From contig CM067066.1 of assembly GCA_033980235.1 (NCBI GenBank), positions 27,153,476 through 27,217,475 of the forward strand: DNA of 64,000 bases. The letters run 5' to 3'. Both the position numbers and the translations under genes were made by a program. Each line of letters opens with the position of its first letter. The stretch's first letter is position 1. Positions 21,419 through 32,607 of this stretch are shown one piece after another. The stretch comes from Diadema setosum. Lineage: Eukaryota > Echinodermata > Echinoidea > Diadematoida > Diadematidae. Below the pieces are notes generated by a model that was not told where the DNA came from, did no database searches, and was given only the letters and a program-made list of their open reading frames with translations.

Positions 21419-24400
21419 CTACTTGTCAGTCTTCTCCGGCTCGTCCACGCCTGCCTGCATCATGAGGTCAGCCACGCTCTTCTCCAGGTCGTCAATCCTG
21501 TTCCCCATTTCGTCTAGTGAGAACTTGTGGGTCAAGGAAGAAGACAGATTGCATAAATGCAGTGCAAAGAAACCCTGTTATAACAAGGTTATTGGGACTG
21601 CCAATTTCATCTCATTTTAACCATTACCCCATTGTAAATGTACTGAATATGAGACCTGCTAATAAACACAAAACTAGAAAACTGCTGAATTCATCTTGTT
21701 TAACAGAAGCGCGACCTTGTTATAACTGAGCAAGTTCCAATACAGAAGTCTCCCTGTAGTACGTTTGTAACTAACTGGATTGTATAGTAGTTTCATCTAC
21801 AGTACACTGCTTTGTAGATGACTGCACCAGACATCCCAACCTTTATGACCTGTAAAAGGGGGGATGATTTGGCTCAATAGTACAATGCAGGAAAGAAAGA
21901 GCAGTTTCCATAGGAGAATGTAGTAAAATTATCAAGAAAAGTAGGAAACTCCTGATGAAACAGGAGTTGGGAATGGTCAAAATTCAGTTGCAATATCCAC
22001 TGTACATATATTGGTACCAATTTTGAGCTCATCTCAAGAACATCTGCCTAGAATGCTGATGTAGGGTACCACAAATCCCCTTGCCCCATTGCTTGGGGCA
22101 ACTAAAAGCACAGCTGGGCAAACAATATGAATGCTTTACATGTTGGGTATCTGTAGACTTCTGGCTTAAAATTTTTTGTGCTTAGAATATTGTTGAATAT
22201 ATATTTTTTTTTTCAAAGTCAACTCTATGCAAAAGGATATTCCGTCCAATGATGCGGTCAGACATTGCCTGAAAATTGTTCTGCATTTGTTCCAGAAGTT
22301 GTTGGACCTGTAAGGAGAGACAAGCAGAGCATTCTTAAGAATTATTTCACTGTTCCTGTATTTCAGAATGTTAAATGAATGGAAGTGATACCAAGCACAT
22401 TCACCAGTCCTCAAAAGGCAAGAACAGTAGGACTTCCAAAACTGGATAAATTACAAACAAGGAAAAGTAGAAATTACGCGGAGCGTAATATATGTCCCCG
22501 CCGGAAGTACATGTAGCATTTTGTAGCAAAATGTACAATACAGGTCAAAAATCAAGGTCAAAGGTCAAAAAAATCAAAGTCAAAATTCTGTGTAGAAGTT
22601 TTGAAGCCCTCACCTAGTGCCATCATATAAAGCAAACGGAATCAAAATTGGGTTAGAAGTGGCGAAGGAGTAGCATTTTGTAGCCATTGTACAATATAGG
22701 TCAAAAATCAAGGTCAAAGGTCAAAGAAGTCAAAGGTCAAAATTCTGTGTAGAAGTTTTGAAGCCCTCACCTAGTGCCATCACATAAAGCAAACCGAATC
22801 GAAATCGGGTAAGAAATGGCGAAGGAGTAGCATTTTGTAGCAAAATGTACAATATAGGTCAAAAAATCAAGGTCAAAGGTCAAAGAAGTCAAAGGTCAAA
22901 ATTCTGTGTAGAAGTTTCGAAGCCCTCAACTAGTGCCATCACATAAAGCAAACAGAATTGAAATCGGGTAAGAAATGGCGAAGGAGTAGCATTTTGTAGC
23001 AAAATGTACAATATAGGTCAAAGGTCAAGGTCAAAGGTCACAACTGAAATTCTGTGTAGAAGTTTCAAAGCTCTCATGTAGTGCTATCATATAAAGCAAA
23101 CAGAATCAAAATTGGCTCATAAATGACAGAGAAGTAGCAAATTGAAGATTTTGATCACACACGGACGCACAGACAGACAGACGGACGGACACACGGACAC
23201 ACACACGTACGGAGCCCGTTTCATAGTCCCCTGCTCGAACTCGTTCGGCGGGGACAATTATGCAGATTTCTATCGAGAGGACTTTATATCTATTGCTGTC
23301 AATCTGATACAAATCCACAGTGAATATCATGCAGTAGAGATCAACATATACTAAAAGTATTGCTGGTCTTCATGTTGCGTTCCATTTCATCTCTTTTTAC
23401 CATTTAACTCAAAACATACTTTGAGTCAAAGGATGCAAAACAGACATTAACAAGCTATTGTATAAAATACTAAGTCAGCATGAAGTCGTTTTTTTTAATT
23501 CATCCTTGTATCTTCTAACTAACAACATCCCCCCCCCCCCCCCCCCCATCAGAGTTACTGGTTAGTTTTGTATCTCCGACTATTTGTACATCAGTTTTAC
23601 ATGCTTTGCAGCATTGAACAGTACTCATCCCTTCCTCCTCTAGACTACTTTATTCTTCCAATGTATGAATAGTGCACTTATATAGCACTTCACAATCCAA
23701 ACAATATTGATGAGCATTGCTTAATATAAACTGGAAGAAGTCATTGACCCTAATGAAGCAAAAAAAAAAAAAGTTGCCATCAGTATTATGTGCCCTTTGA
23801 GAAACACTTAAACACTATCGGGCATCCACTACCATTTGGTAAATTTTTGTATATTATACAACGTCCAAGTAGATCCTTGTAATTTGATTGGAGGATTGTT
23901 GGTGACGTGATATTAAATAAGCACTCCATTCAACGCGCCGTGCAATTTTGGTTCTATTTTTGCGTGCAACTTAGTTCGATTTTTTCGCTCTATTCCACGG
24001 TTCGAGAAATTGTATGGTACTGCGTGTACTGTGTGTTGCATATTGAGGATCGCATGCAGCTAGCGCAGGTACGTGTGCGGTACATGCATGCACGTACGTA
24101 GGCCTACGTAGTGCTAGTATAGCTGTGACCTGTATCTACACTGAATGTACAAGCCAGAAAGAGAATCGCAGTGGATCCACATGTAAGTATAGCTATATTT
24201 TTCATACATATATATAGACTTCTAGGCCTACTTAGACCAAAAAGATCTACTTGGACATTGTATAAATCAAATACTGAATGGTCACGAGTGCAATGGAACG
24301 AGATTTCGCACTCGGTGAAAGATGAGGTGCACTATTCAACTCGGCTTCGCCTCGTTGAATAGAGCGCCTCTATCTTTCACCTCGTGCGAAATCTCGTACC

Positions 24401-27400
24401 ATTGCACTCGTGACCATTCACTATTTGTATATTATGCCACACTGGGTGAGGACGAAAACTCTGAATCAGATGTGGTTCAAATTTTACAAGAATTATTCAA
24501 ATTTGATATACAGATATATCTACTTCGGAACAATTTAAAAGGATGATAATATGATATACCATGATTGTATTTTGATAGTTCTTACATAAAATAAGCTAGA
24601 CCATTTCTACACATACAGTGTAGATTGAACGGATGAGTGATGGCTGTAGATTGATGATGGCACCTACAATGTACATGTACAAGTACTGTAAACATCCATA
24701 TTTTTGCACGATTAATTTTTCACACGATTAATTTTTCACACTGAGCAACTAAAAAATATATTCGCGGGTTCTTGAATTCGCACTGTACGATTGTCAACCC
24801 ATATGCAGAGAAAATTATGAAGGTGTTTTTGCAGGTTTTAGAATTCGCGCTAGCCAAAAGTAGAGTGAAATGTGCGAAAATTAATGCACCACAAAAATTT
24901 TGTTTACAGTACATGCACACTTGTACATACCATATCCGGGCAATTACCTCCAGGGGGCAATTACCCCCCCCCCCCCCCCCCCGGCTAAATACTATGGTTA
25001 GTGGTAAGGTTAGAGTAAAGATTAGGGTTAGGGTTAGGTTTAAGGTTAGGAGTTTGGGTTAGGGTTAGGATAAGGTTCAGGATTAGGATTAGGATTAGGG
25101 CCAGGGGAAGGGTCCGGGGTAATTGCCCAGGGGGTAATTGCCCTAGACCTATACATACATGTGCAATCCATGTGGTCTACGTACATTTACATGTACATAT
25201 ATGTATAACATTGTCATAGTACAGTTGAACCTCTATTATCCGGCCTCCCTTTATCCGGATCTCTCTATTATACGGACGCAATCTCGCCGTGATTTCTTTT
25301 TTTAATAATTACGGGAGGAAAGGGGGATTCCCAACTCCTTGAGAACTCCTACACAAACACACATGAATTACATATTACTTCCAACATGATTAACATACAT
25401 TACATCAAATGTCCTTCCAAATTGCTTACCTCGGACATCCCCAAACATCCCCAAATGTAACAATGAAAAGGTTGCAGTATACACATTACTACATGTGGTA
25501 CTACAATGGGCTACATCAGTACATGTGTATGTATATGTACATGTATAAAGTATTGAGTCTCCCGTATCCGGCCAAATCCCTTATCTGGATGAGCCCCGGT
25601 CCCGACTTGTCCGGATACGAGAGGTTCAACTGTACTTACATTGTAGAACCTAAACTACAAATGTACATGTGCACCTTCAGACACACAATGAAGACCTGAA
25701 TACAAAGTAAATTCATATAAGCCCTACGACCTACATGTATTTGCAATTTTTTATTGTAAGTAGAACTTGAAGCTGATTAATTCAATGAGGTGATATTTGT
25801 AATGAATTCACTGCAAAATGACAGCATATCAACAGCTAAACCAAAAGATCTGTCGGGGTTTGTTCCACAGAGAGTCCGAGACTACCGTACGTCTGGCTTC
25901 ACAGAATCCCTCTCCTATAGACACTGAAGGCTCTCATACGTGATAGTGTAGCAGTGTTTGGGGGGGGGGGGGGGGGATGATATGCTCACGCATGGAAACA
26001 AATTTACCGGCAATCAGTTATCACCACAGTATCAGAAGTGCATGCAGTTCATGTGCTTCTACTGTAGATCCCATACTCTTTGGTTATCACCAGTGTTAGG
26101 TAATTACATTAATATGTCAACAAGCTGGTAGTGGTACTGTAGCTGTGTTTTTTTCTTTTTCTTTTTTCTCATGAAAATTCCACCCAAATCTTTGATATGT
26201 CGGCGTTAGTGTATTTTTGCACCTGTTTGTCAAATGATCTCCAAACATGCAGAAAATCACCCCTGTTATTTACATTGTAGTAATATACAATACTTGCTTC
26301 TGAGCCTCCAAAGTCGAATAGAAGTTAAGTTCTAACACTTTTAGTATTTACGAGTGTCGTAAAATCGTTGGAAAATCTTGATCGCTTTATAATGCAAGTT
26401 TCTCTTCTTTCTTTCCTTCCAACATCTTTTAGTGTACTCTCTCTTTTGTAAAACTTGTTCCAATTTTTTCTAGGTTTTTTAATGTTTTCTTTCATTTTCC
26501 TACTAAAAATCCTTGCCGTATAGGCTTTATATTCTTTCACCCTTGTCTTCTAACCACATTTTTCACAATCTTCTTTCATTCACACACATACACATACACA
26601 CACACACACACAAACAACCCCATTCCTCAATCGATTGCTAGTACGACTCGGTACAAGCTGAGAGAAAGGCAGAAAAAGTATTATCTTTTTAGAGATACCA
26701 CAGAACTTGCTCTGATCCCTATGAAATACACGTAGCTACATTCAGATCAATCACGGCGCTGCTCGCTGCTGTGAACGTGTTTTGCACACCGTGCTGTGCT
26801 GTCTGCTCCTATACAACGCAGTTATCGCAGAGCAAACTACATGTAGCTGTGATCGACATATTCTCACAAGTGTAAAAGTGTCAAAACGGTAAAAATTCCT
26901 TTTCCACGGGCCTTGAATCTCACTCAGATGCAAATATTTGAAGCTGTTGGATGTTTAGAGTGAGTTTGTGCATGTTTAGAGATCATTTGACAAACAGGTG
27001 CGAAAGTACACTTGCCCTAAAATGTCAAATAGCTGGTGAGTGCAATATATTTATGAGATGTTAATTTTACTATGTCAGTTAAATTTGTTGATCTACAATG
27101 GGTAGGAGTAGAACTGTGAATTAGACATAATCAAGGTGGGTGAGCTACATGCCGTGGGGTAGTTTGTACCTCACCCAATGGCGATGAGTATCCGCAGTGG
27201 CCAATGCCTGCGTGTGAGAGGCTTCCGTCTATCTCCTTGCAAACCTCAGAGAAGTGTCATTCAACAAAGCAAAACCTTCGAACAGATTTTTCTGTCTAAT
27301 CAACATCAAGGATCATACACCGCCTATACTTCATACTTGAATAGTATAAGTTTACAATAGTCAGAGATAGATGGACAATGTGGAATGATGTAACTGCAAT

Positions 27401-28130
27401 ACAACCAGCCCGAACGCGACCAGTAGTCTATATGTATGTGTTAATTTAACCCTGTTTAGTGTTAACTGTGTTAATTTACAACTACAAACAAGTTTACAAC
27501 GGAGCGCCCCTCCCCATATCCATCATGGTCATAGAAATTTAGAACAGCATTGTACAGCTAGCCACAGACAGGCTACCGGTACTAATGAGTACTACACTCC
27601 AGCTAGTAGCACTCAGACTCAGTGTCAGTGAGTCAGTCAGAGCAGAGTAGCAGCTACGCAAGTAAAGAATGAAGATGGCGGGGGGTGGGGGCGGGGAGGA
27701 CAGTTTGCACTGTTCATAAAGTTTTAATGAGCGAGTACATGTACCTGGCAACCACGGCAACCTTGTCCATTTAATGCCTCTAGACCTTTTACTTAGATAA
27801 TTACAGAATAAACTAGGCATGATCTACCTGAAATTAATTCTGCCCCACGGCACATCAACTAAATTAATGAGTTTATTTATACAGGACCTTGGGTCCTTGC
27901 TGTAATGCACGCCGCATCGCACGGCCATAGACCGCCACGGACACTGTCACTAATATTTACACGGTGCACGGTACCGAACGATTGAGAGAGCTAGTAGAGT
28001 AGGCAAGTAGGTGGTGCAAGTGAGGCGAATGCGAATGATTGATATGATAAAATGTACTTACAAACTGCGTCAAGTCTTGCACATTTTTGCCATCAGCTGG
28101 ATCTACTAGGTCTTGCTTCGTGTCGGTCAT
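21419..28130 (-). CDS. HSBP1: Heat shock factor-binding protein 1, 3 exons, one with AT-AC intron
   Basis: Coding exons on the minus strand: 28130-28062, 22307-22241 and 21516-21419 (stop at 21421-21419). The predicted protein is 77 aa, against 76 in human. It is a small coiled-coil protein that forms oligomers and negatively regulates HSF1. Conserved blocks are VQDLTQF (exon 1), VQQLLEQMQNNFQAMSDRIIGR (exon 2, 22 codons) and NRIDDLEKSVADLMMQAGV (exon 3). Hydrophobic heptads run through exons 2 and 3. Intron 1 is GT-AG, about 5.75 kb, and packed with repeats. Intron 2 begins /ATATCCTTTT at 22240 and ends AC/ at 21517, with a TTCCTTGAC branch-site match, so it is a U12-type AT-AC intron. No GT donor gives a conserved join, whereas the AT-AC join restores GR-I-DE exactly as in the human protein. 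The gene is convergent with USB1. Confidence 0.92.
22473..23261. mobile_element. Repeat element with four 160-bp units carrying AGGTCA arrays
   Basis: Termini tgtccccgccg (from 22493) and cggcggggaca (to about 23255) are inverted. Inside, a unit of about 160 bp is repeated about four times (22512-23130). Each unit contains gtagcattttgtagcaaaat, aggtcaaaggtca, ctgtgtagaagttt and cctagtgccatcaca. The right side has a degenerate (GACGGACA)n stretch (23161-23215). It lies in HSBP1 intron 1. There is no transposase. The short inverted ends suggest a non-autonomous DNA transposon with an expanded internal minisatellite. Confidence 0.8.
23855..24436 (-). mobile_element. Composite foldback element, copy 2 (HSBP1 intron 1)
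   Basis: Inverted relative to the copy at 13335-13907: the tail comes first (ttatacaacgtcc near 23857), then the palindromic core (about 24259-24434) with arms tggtcacgagtgcaatgg and ccattgcactcgtgacca around ggcttcgcctcgttgaatag. Confidence 0.62.
24684..24911. mobile_element. TACTGTA-ended MITE rich in TTCGCG/TTTTTGC, divergent copy
   Basis: Bounded by tactgta and tacagta, with attcgcgggttcttgaattcg inside. It belongs to the same broad family as 41079-41321 and 42688-42931 but is more diverged. Confidence 0.55.
24936..25146. mobile_element. Foldback element enclosing telomere-like TTAGGG repeats
   Basis: The left end gggcaattacctccaggggg and right end agggggtaattgccc are inverted copies, with a poly-C run (about 24966-24982) next to the left arm. 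Between them, 25000-25100 holds many ttaggg, ggttag and aggatt units, for example gattagggttagggttagg. These are degenerate interstitial telomere-like repeats. No coding sense. Confidence 0.7.
25220..25634. mobile_element. Pogo/Tigger-style MITE, copy 2
   Basis: TA, then cagttgaacctctattatcc at the left and its inverted partner gagaggttcaactg then TA at the right. It shares the ctccctttatccggat and tatccggccaaatcccttat segments with the 17442-17873 copy. It lies within HSBP1 intron 1. Confidence 0.78.
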
Positions 28131-28749
28131 GATTGGTGTTTGATATTATGTGATAAATGCAAAGCAGGACTTGGCTTTCGACGGTGTTTTCGTAGTTTTG
28201 TAACTAGCCGCACACCGAGCTCGTGCAAATGCCTAGTTCCGCCGTGTATTCTTTATACAAGGCCGCTCCGTACAATATACAGTGTTGTACCGTGTGTGAT
28301 GTGCGTGTGGGATCGGGGGATCGGCGACGGTTTGCTAGCATTGCTCAGTGTGTGTACGTATGAACGAGGGTCGATGTACTTCAGTAGTAGTAGTCTAATT
28401 ACTTCGCTACGGTGCGTAGCTACGTACGCCTATCCTGCCTGACCTCAGCTAATCAACAGGCATCCAATGACATGTATGGTATCGCCAAACTGCAAAACAG
28501 CAATGCATCAATGTACTGTTAAAACATTTCCATTTTCCTATTCTCTGTTCGGTTGGAAATGCATATATTTCAAGGTAATCTCCAAATTTAACAAATGTCT
28601 CAGTGCAATTCTTTGCCTGATAAAGGTATCATGTCGGCTATCTCTGCCATCATCCCCATTGCCATAAAAATCAATATTCCTTTCATCCATATTTTACTGC
28701 TATCACTAATGAAGTAATGTACTAGTATTATGAACCATAGAGATATATA
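28131..28749. other. Upstream region of HSBP1
   Basis: The first 250 bp upstream of the HSBP1 start codon are richer in GC and CpG (tttcgacggtgttttcgtag, ccgcacaccgagctcgtg) than the surroundings, as expected of a housekeeping promoter and 5' UTR on the minus strand. I see no TATA box and no heat-shock-element array. A 109-codon plus-strand frame here is not supported as a gene. Confidence 0.35.
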
Positions 28750-29101
28750 CAGGGCATTCCCATTACAATGAACATGGTTATATCAAAGATCCTACACACT
28801 ACAGTAGGATCTTTGGTTATATGCGATTTCGATACAATGGTAGAAGTAAACATTCAGGGCCCCGTTTTATCAAAAGATATAATCGATTATAAATTTCCTC
28901 ACCACTGCAGGCTGCCATAGACATATAATAGAAATCAACTATATAATCAATTATAAGTCTTCATAAAACAGGGCCCAGGTGCCCAAATCGATATAACTAA
29001 TGTCCATAGTGCATAATTCCCTTCAATTCCAACAAATTTTGATATAACAAAAGAAAACTGTCAGTCCAAAGGGACTCCGATTATCACAGGAGTCACCTGT
29101 A
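28750..29101. mobile_element. CAGTG-family MITE, copy 4, interrupted by a second MITE
   Basis: The outer ends cagggcattcccattacaat and gactccgattatcacagg are diverged family ends. The interior is split by an insert at about 28858-28976 with inverted ends gggccccgttttatcaaaag and cataaaacagggccc, a second MITE type. A short palindrome, gatcctacacactacagtaggatc (24 bp), lies at about 28788-28812. Confidence 0.7.
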
Positions 29102-31206
29102 CTTATTCAAGAACGGTCATATTTCTATGAGTGTATATCTCTTACAAATATGAATCACATTGGTTTTGAACTTTTCAATTTACAGATAGGTATTACTTTC
29201 AGAAGAAATGAAAAAAAAAAAACAGAAAGAGGTGTGCATTCCTGGAACAACTGATAAAAAATTAAGTAAGCCAGTGATACAATTGGGGGGGGGGGGGGGA
29301 GCTCTTTGATACTGTATCAAATATTGTGGTTGCAGAGCGTTTATTGAAAATTCATGTAGGATTTTGAATCAGTAGCTACATGGTGAAGATCCAACTGGAT
29401 AGCAGTTCACCATGACAAAACAAAATAGGTCTCAATTGCATGACCAACAAATGAATGGAACAATGCATAATTTCTATGTCCATGGTATTTTTGTTAGTGT
29501 TCAGCTTCTTAGCATTTTTTTTTTCAGAAAAGGAGATAATTAAGAACCTATGTAATTCAAAATTGACCGGATGAAAAGAATATAAGGTTTGGTGCATATG
29601 ATTTTACCTACATCTTTCTTACCATGGCATATTTCTCAAGTCCAAGTGCAATTGTCTGTAAGTACAAGGAGATATTACACACTTTCACAAATGCAAAAGA
29701 AATACATGATGTACAAAATGTATAATGAAAGATTGTAAAAGTGTACCATGTTACCCTTTCCTGTGTGTTTGTATAAATCAGGCATAGACACAGACAACAT
29801 AGACACTCAACAAGAGAACAAAATTAAGTTTTTAGGTTTTATTTCTTTCTTCTTCTTTTTTTTGGTAGTCTTTAATGTCCAGATATAATTTGAACACAAG
29901 AGGAATTCTATGAATCAAACACACAAATGTACTCGCACAGACAGACAGAGAAACAGCCTCGCACGTGCATACACCAGACCATCAAGGCTGTCATATGAAG
30001 ATATCTGTTGTTACCATCTCCATGTTGGTGAATAAGTCTGAACAGTGAATTTGTTTAACCCATCGAGTTCAAGACAGAATATTTCAGTGGTTTGATGCTG
30101 CACTATTTTTTTTTTCAACTACAATTTCTATCATCCACTGCTAGGATTTCATCAAGTAGAACAAAACACTACCTTTTATTTGAGGTGAAAGCTATCGTTT
30201 CAGTCTCAAATTGCAAATATTTGTGTCCCCCCCCCCCCTGATTTGTGTGGATTCAATTACTCTAAGTACTTCAATCTAATCTTTCTCCTACATACAATAT
30301 GCAGTAAAATTCAGATGTGCCAAAGTGGTGATGACAAGATGGTTATTTCTGCAGCAAATATCCCTGGGATTTGATGGGTTAAAGGAAGCCAAGCAATTTT
30401 TACGCTTACATCCAACTTTGTGCTTTCATATCAAGGATCACCTACAATTGTTGTATCTCATTTTACATCCAGATGAATTGTACTGTTATCCTTTCATACC
30501 CATAATCCAGTGTTTCATGGAAACATACAATAAACAGACCATAACACTTAAACACATGATTCATATCTGAATTTCATATTTTCTATCACAATTATGTTCT
30601 TTCATTCAGCAAGCTTTCATTTTCTTGATGATAAAAAGGTCTTCGTGTTAAATTCCATATAAAAATATGTGAACATAAAGAATCATATTCTCGTTCTCCA
30701 AGATCTTACAACTACAGTTAAGTTATCAGGCACTTATGCTCATCACTTTAGGGCCTTGAGACAAAACCTAACCATAATGCTGTGTTTGTACATTGGAAAG
30801 ATATCAACAAGCATAACACTGCAACTTCAGATCTGAAGCTGGAAATCAGGCATCAAATCACTGCCATCTCCATGGTTGTCCATAGATACTTTTCAAGCCC
30901 AGACAAGTCAGGTGGTCACTGAAATTGCAATGCATGGAGAGATAGATTCGCCCACAGCGTGAGATATGTGTGCAGACACCTATTGAATAGTGACAGCGTT
31001 TATTTGGTGCTCATAACTTTGACTGCAGATTGACACTGCTGCTCACATATTGCAAGGGGGAGGGGGCTGCAGCCCTATCAAGAAGTGACCACACAGCCTA
31101 CTGCAAGCTACTCTTAAGCTGAGGGCTTAGAGGATTTTGGCAATGTGCATGTCTGGGCCCAAAAGCTGTGGGGTAACTGTGATCCTGGAATGCATTGATG
31201 CTCTTT
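29102..31206. other. Spacer between HSBP1 and the DIRS-like element
   Basis: AT-rich sequence with two homopolymer runs (poly-G near 29286, poly-C near 30228) and no convincing exon. Since the DIRS-like element lies just past the URI1 stop codon on the same strand, this segment probably contains the displaced original URI1 3' UTR end. A minus-strand AATAAA near 31001 is one candidate signal. Confidence 0.35.
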
Positions 31207-31494
31207 AATAGAAAGATTAAACGAGAACTTACCGTTTGAAGTTTGATCGTTATTTTATGAGTAATTGGAGGTGAGAGAATTCATGTGAGATCCCGCTCAT
31301 GCGCATGCGCAGATGTCAATATTTGAAGCAATTGTGGCTACTGTAGTAATTCAATAAAATAGAACTGCCGAGAACTTACTTGAGTTGATCTTGAGTAAGG
31401 GAGGGAGAGGTGGGCATGAATTCTCTCACCTCCAATTACTCATAAAATAACGATCAAACTTCAAACGGTAAGTTCTCGTTTAATCTTTCTATTT
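31207..31494. repeat. Hairpin-forming region at the 3' end of the DIRS-like element
   Basis: The left arm (31207-31286: aatagaaagattaaacgaga... to gagagaattcatg) and right arm (31415-31494) are nearly perfect complements, about 80 bp each. Between them, 31276-31317 copies inner terminal sequence of the opposite element end (gatcccgctcatgcgcatgc, present inverted near 36160-36178). Such a segment, complementary to the element termini, resembles the internal complementary region of DIRS elements. It could also be the end of a second, older copy. Confidence 0.6.
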
Positions 31495-31535
31495 TATTTC
31501 GTAATTCTCGCTTTCGAGAATTCATGTGAGATTTC
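31488..31535. repeat. Terminal inverted repeat of the DIRS-like element, left copy
   Basis: Reads ctattttatttcgtaattct and then cgctttcgagaattcatgtg. The reverse complement closes the element at 36174-36222. Confidence 0.75.
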
Positions 31536-31626
31536 AAAGGACAGTAGGCACAATAAGCAGAAGTAGCAATTCAGGTAGTAGACACTAACCTGCAAGCTCA
31601 TGTCATGTCACCATCATGAGGTCCAA

Positions 31627-32607
31627 TCAGTGTTCCAAAACACTGTGAGCAAAAGTGTCAGCTGATGCTAACGGTTTATTATAAAACCTGTCAAATGTTC
31701 TTTCATTTGTCCAGCCAGCTTGCTTCAGAATATCTGCGACCGGCAGATGACGCCTTCTGGCTGCAGACGCTGAGGCTGCTCGTGTAGAATGTGCCTTGAA
31801 TGTAGTTGTGTTAATTCCAGACGCTTTTAGGACAGACTTGATCCACCTGGCGATAGTAGCCAAACTCGCCTTCTTATGGGGTTTTTGAAAGGTGATGAGC
31901 AGTTGTTTTTCTGACTCTCTGATGTCCTTCGTCTGCTTGATATACCGCTTTAGGTAATGCACGACACATAAGCGTTTGTCTCCTGGAAACGCTTTCAATT
32001 CAAGAACAGTTCCAACATTCCCAGGCCTGCTCTGTTTCAGCAGTTTATCTACTACGATTACTACAGAATCAGTCTTAATGCTGATATTATCAATACATAG
32101 CCCATGCAAAGTTTGCAACCTCTGAGCCGATACTAATGCGAGTAACATACATAACTTAAGCGTCAGATCACGTAGCGACAGTCGATGTGCTGGTGCCAAC
32201 CGGCAAAGATAATCCAAGACTGCTCCTACGTCCCATATGGAGTTGTAACGAGGTGTAGGCGTTCTAAGCTTAAAAACACCTTTCATGTATCTACATATCA
32301 AAGGGTGAGTTCCAACTGTATAATCACACTCATCCAAGAAAACAAACGAAGCCAAAGCACTCCTGGCTGAATTAATAGCGCTGTAACTTGCTTTCTCTTT
32401 GTAGTACAATTCACTAAAAAACTCTAGCAGATTTCCCACTTTGGTATGGGTCCAGGGCAAATCGTGATTACTGCAAAATCTCTTCCACTTTTTGATGTAG
32501 ATGAGGTACTGTTTCTTTGTGGATTCCCTCCATGATGCTCCCAGTATGTTTGCTGTTGCTGTAGTCAGACCCTGGGAGATGAAGTGTCTGCTCCAAGTCT
32601 GCAACAC
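31627..32607 (-). CDS. Tyrosine recombinase of the DIRS-like element
   Basis: The 326-aa frame has the catalytic set of a phage-integrase-family recombinase: R163 (SAQRLQTLHG), H273 and R276 (KAHSTRAASA), and the nucleophile Y309 (FDRFYNKP), with G298-W299 where the second histidine or tryptophan usually sits. The N-terminal half (residues about 1-110) looks like a SAM-like core-binding domain (ESTKKQYLIYIKKWKRFC). It joins the circular DNA copy of the element into the genome. The frame overlaps the end of the reverse-transcriptase frame by 43 nt in the -1 direction. All four key residues are intact. The native start may lie elsewhere in the overlap. Confidence 0.9.
   Translation of the reverse strand: MLQTWSRHFISQGLTTATANILGASWRESTKKQYLIYIKKWKRFCSNHDLPWTHTKVGNLLEFFSELYYKEKASYSAINSARSALASFVFLDECDYTVGTHPLICRYMKGVFKLRTPTPRYNSIWDVGAVLDYLCRLAPAHRLSLRDLTLKLCMLLALVSAQRLQTLHGLCIDNISIKTDSVVIVVDKLLKQSRPGNVGTVLELKAFPGDKRLCVVHYLKRYIKQTKDIRESEKQLLITFQKPHKKASLATIARWIKSVLKASGINTTTFKAHSTRAASASAARRRHLPVADILKQAGWTNERTFDRFYNKPLASADTFAHSVLEH

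Noticed and set aside
21570..21745. Another CAGTG-family MITE near HSBP1 exon 3
   Set aside because: It shares gttataac words and a gggactgcc block, but no end pair could be defined.
23527..23547. Poly-C runs here and at 1844, 24966, 25960, 30228 and 63760 as possible signals
   Set aside because: Homopolymer runs of this kind are common and error-prone. No consistent context was found.
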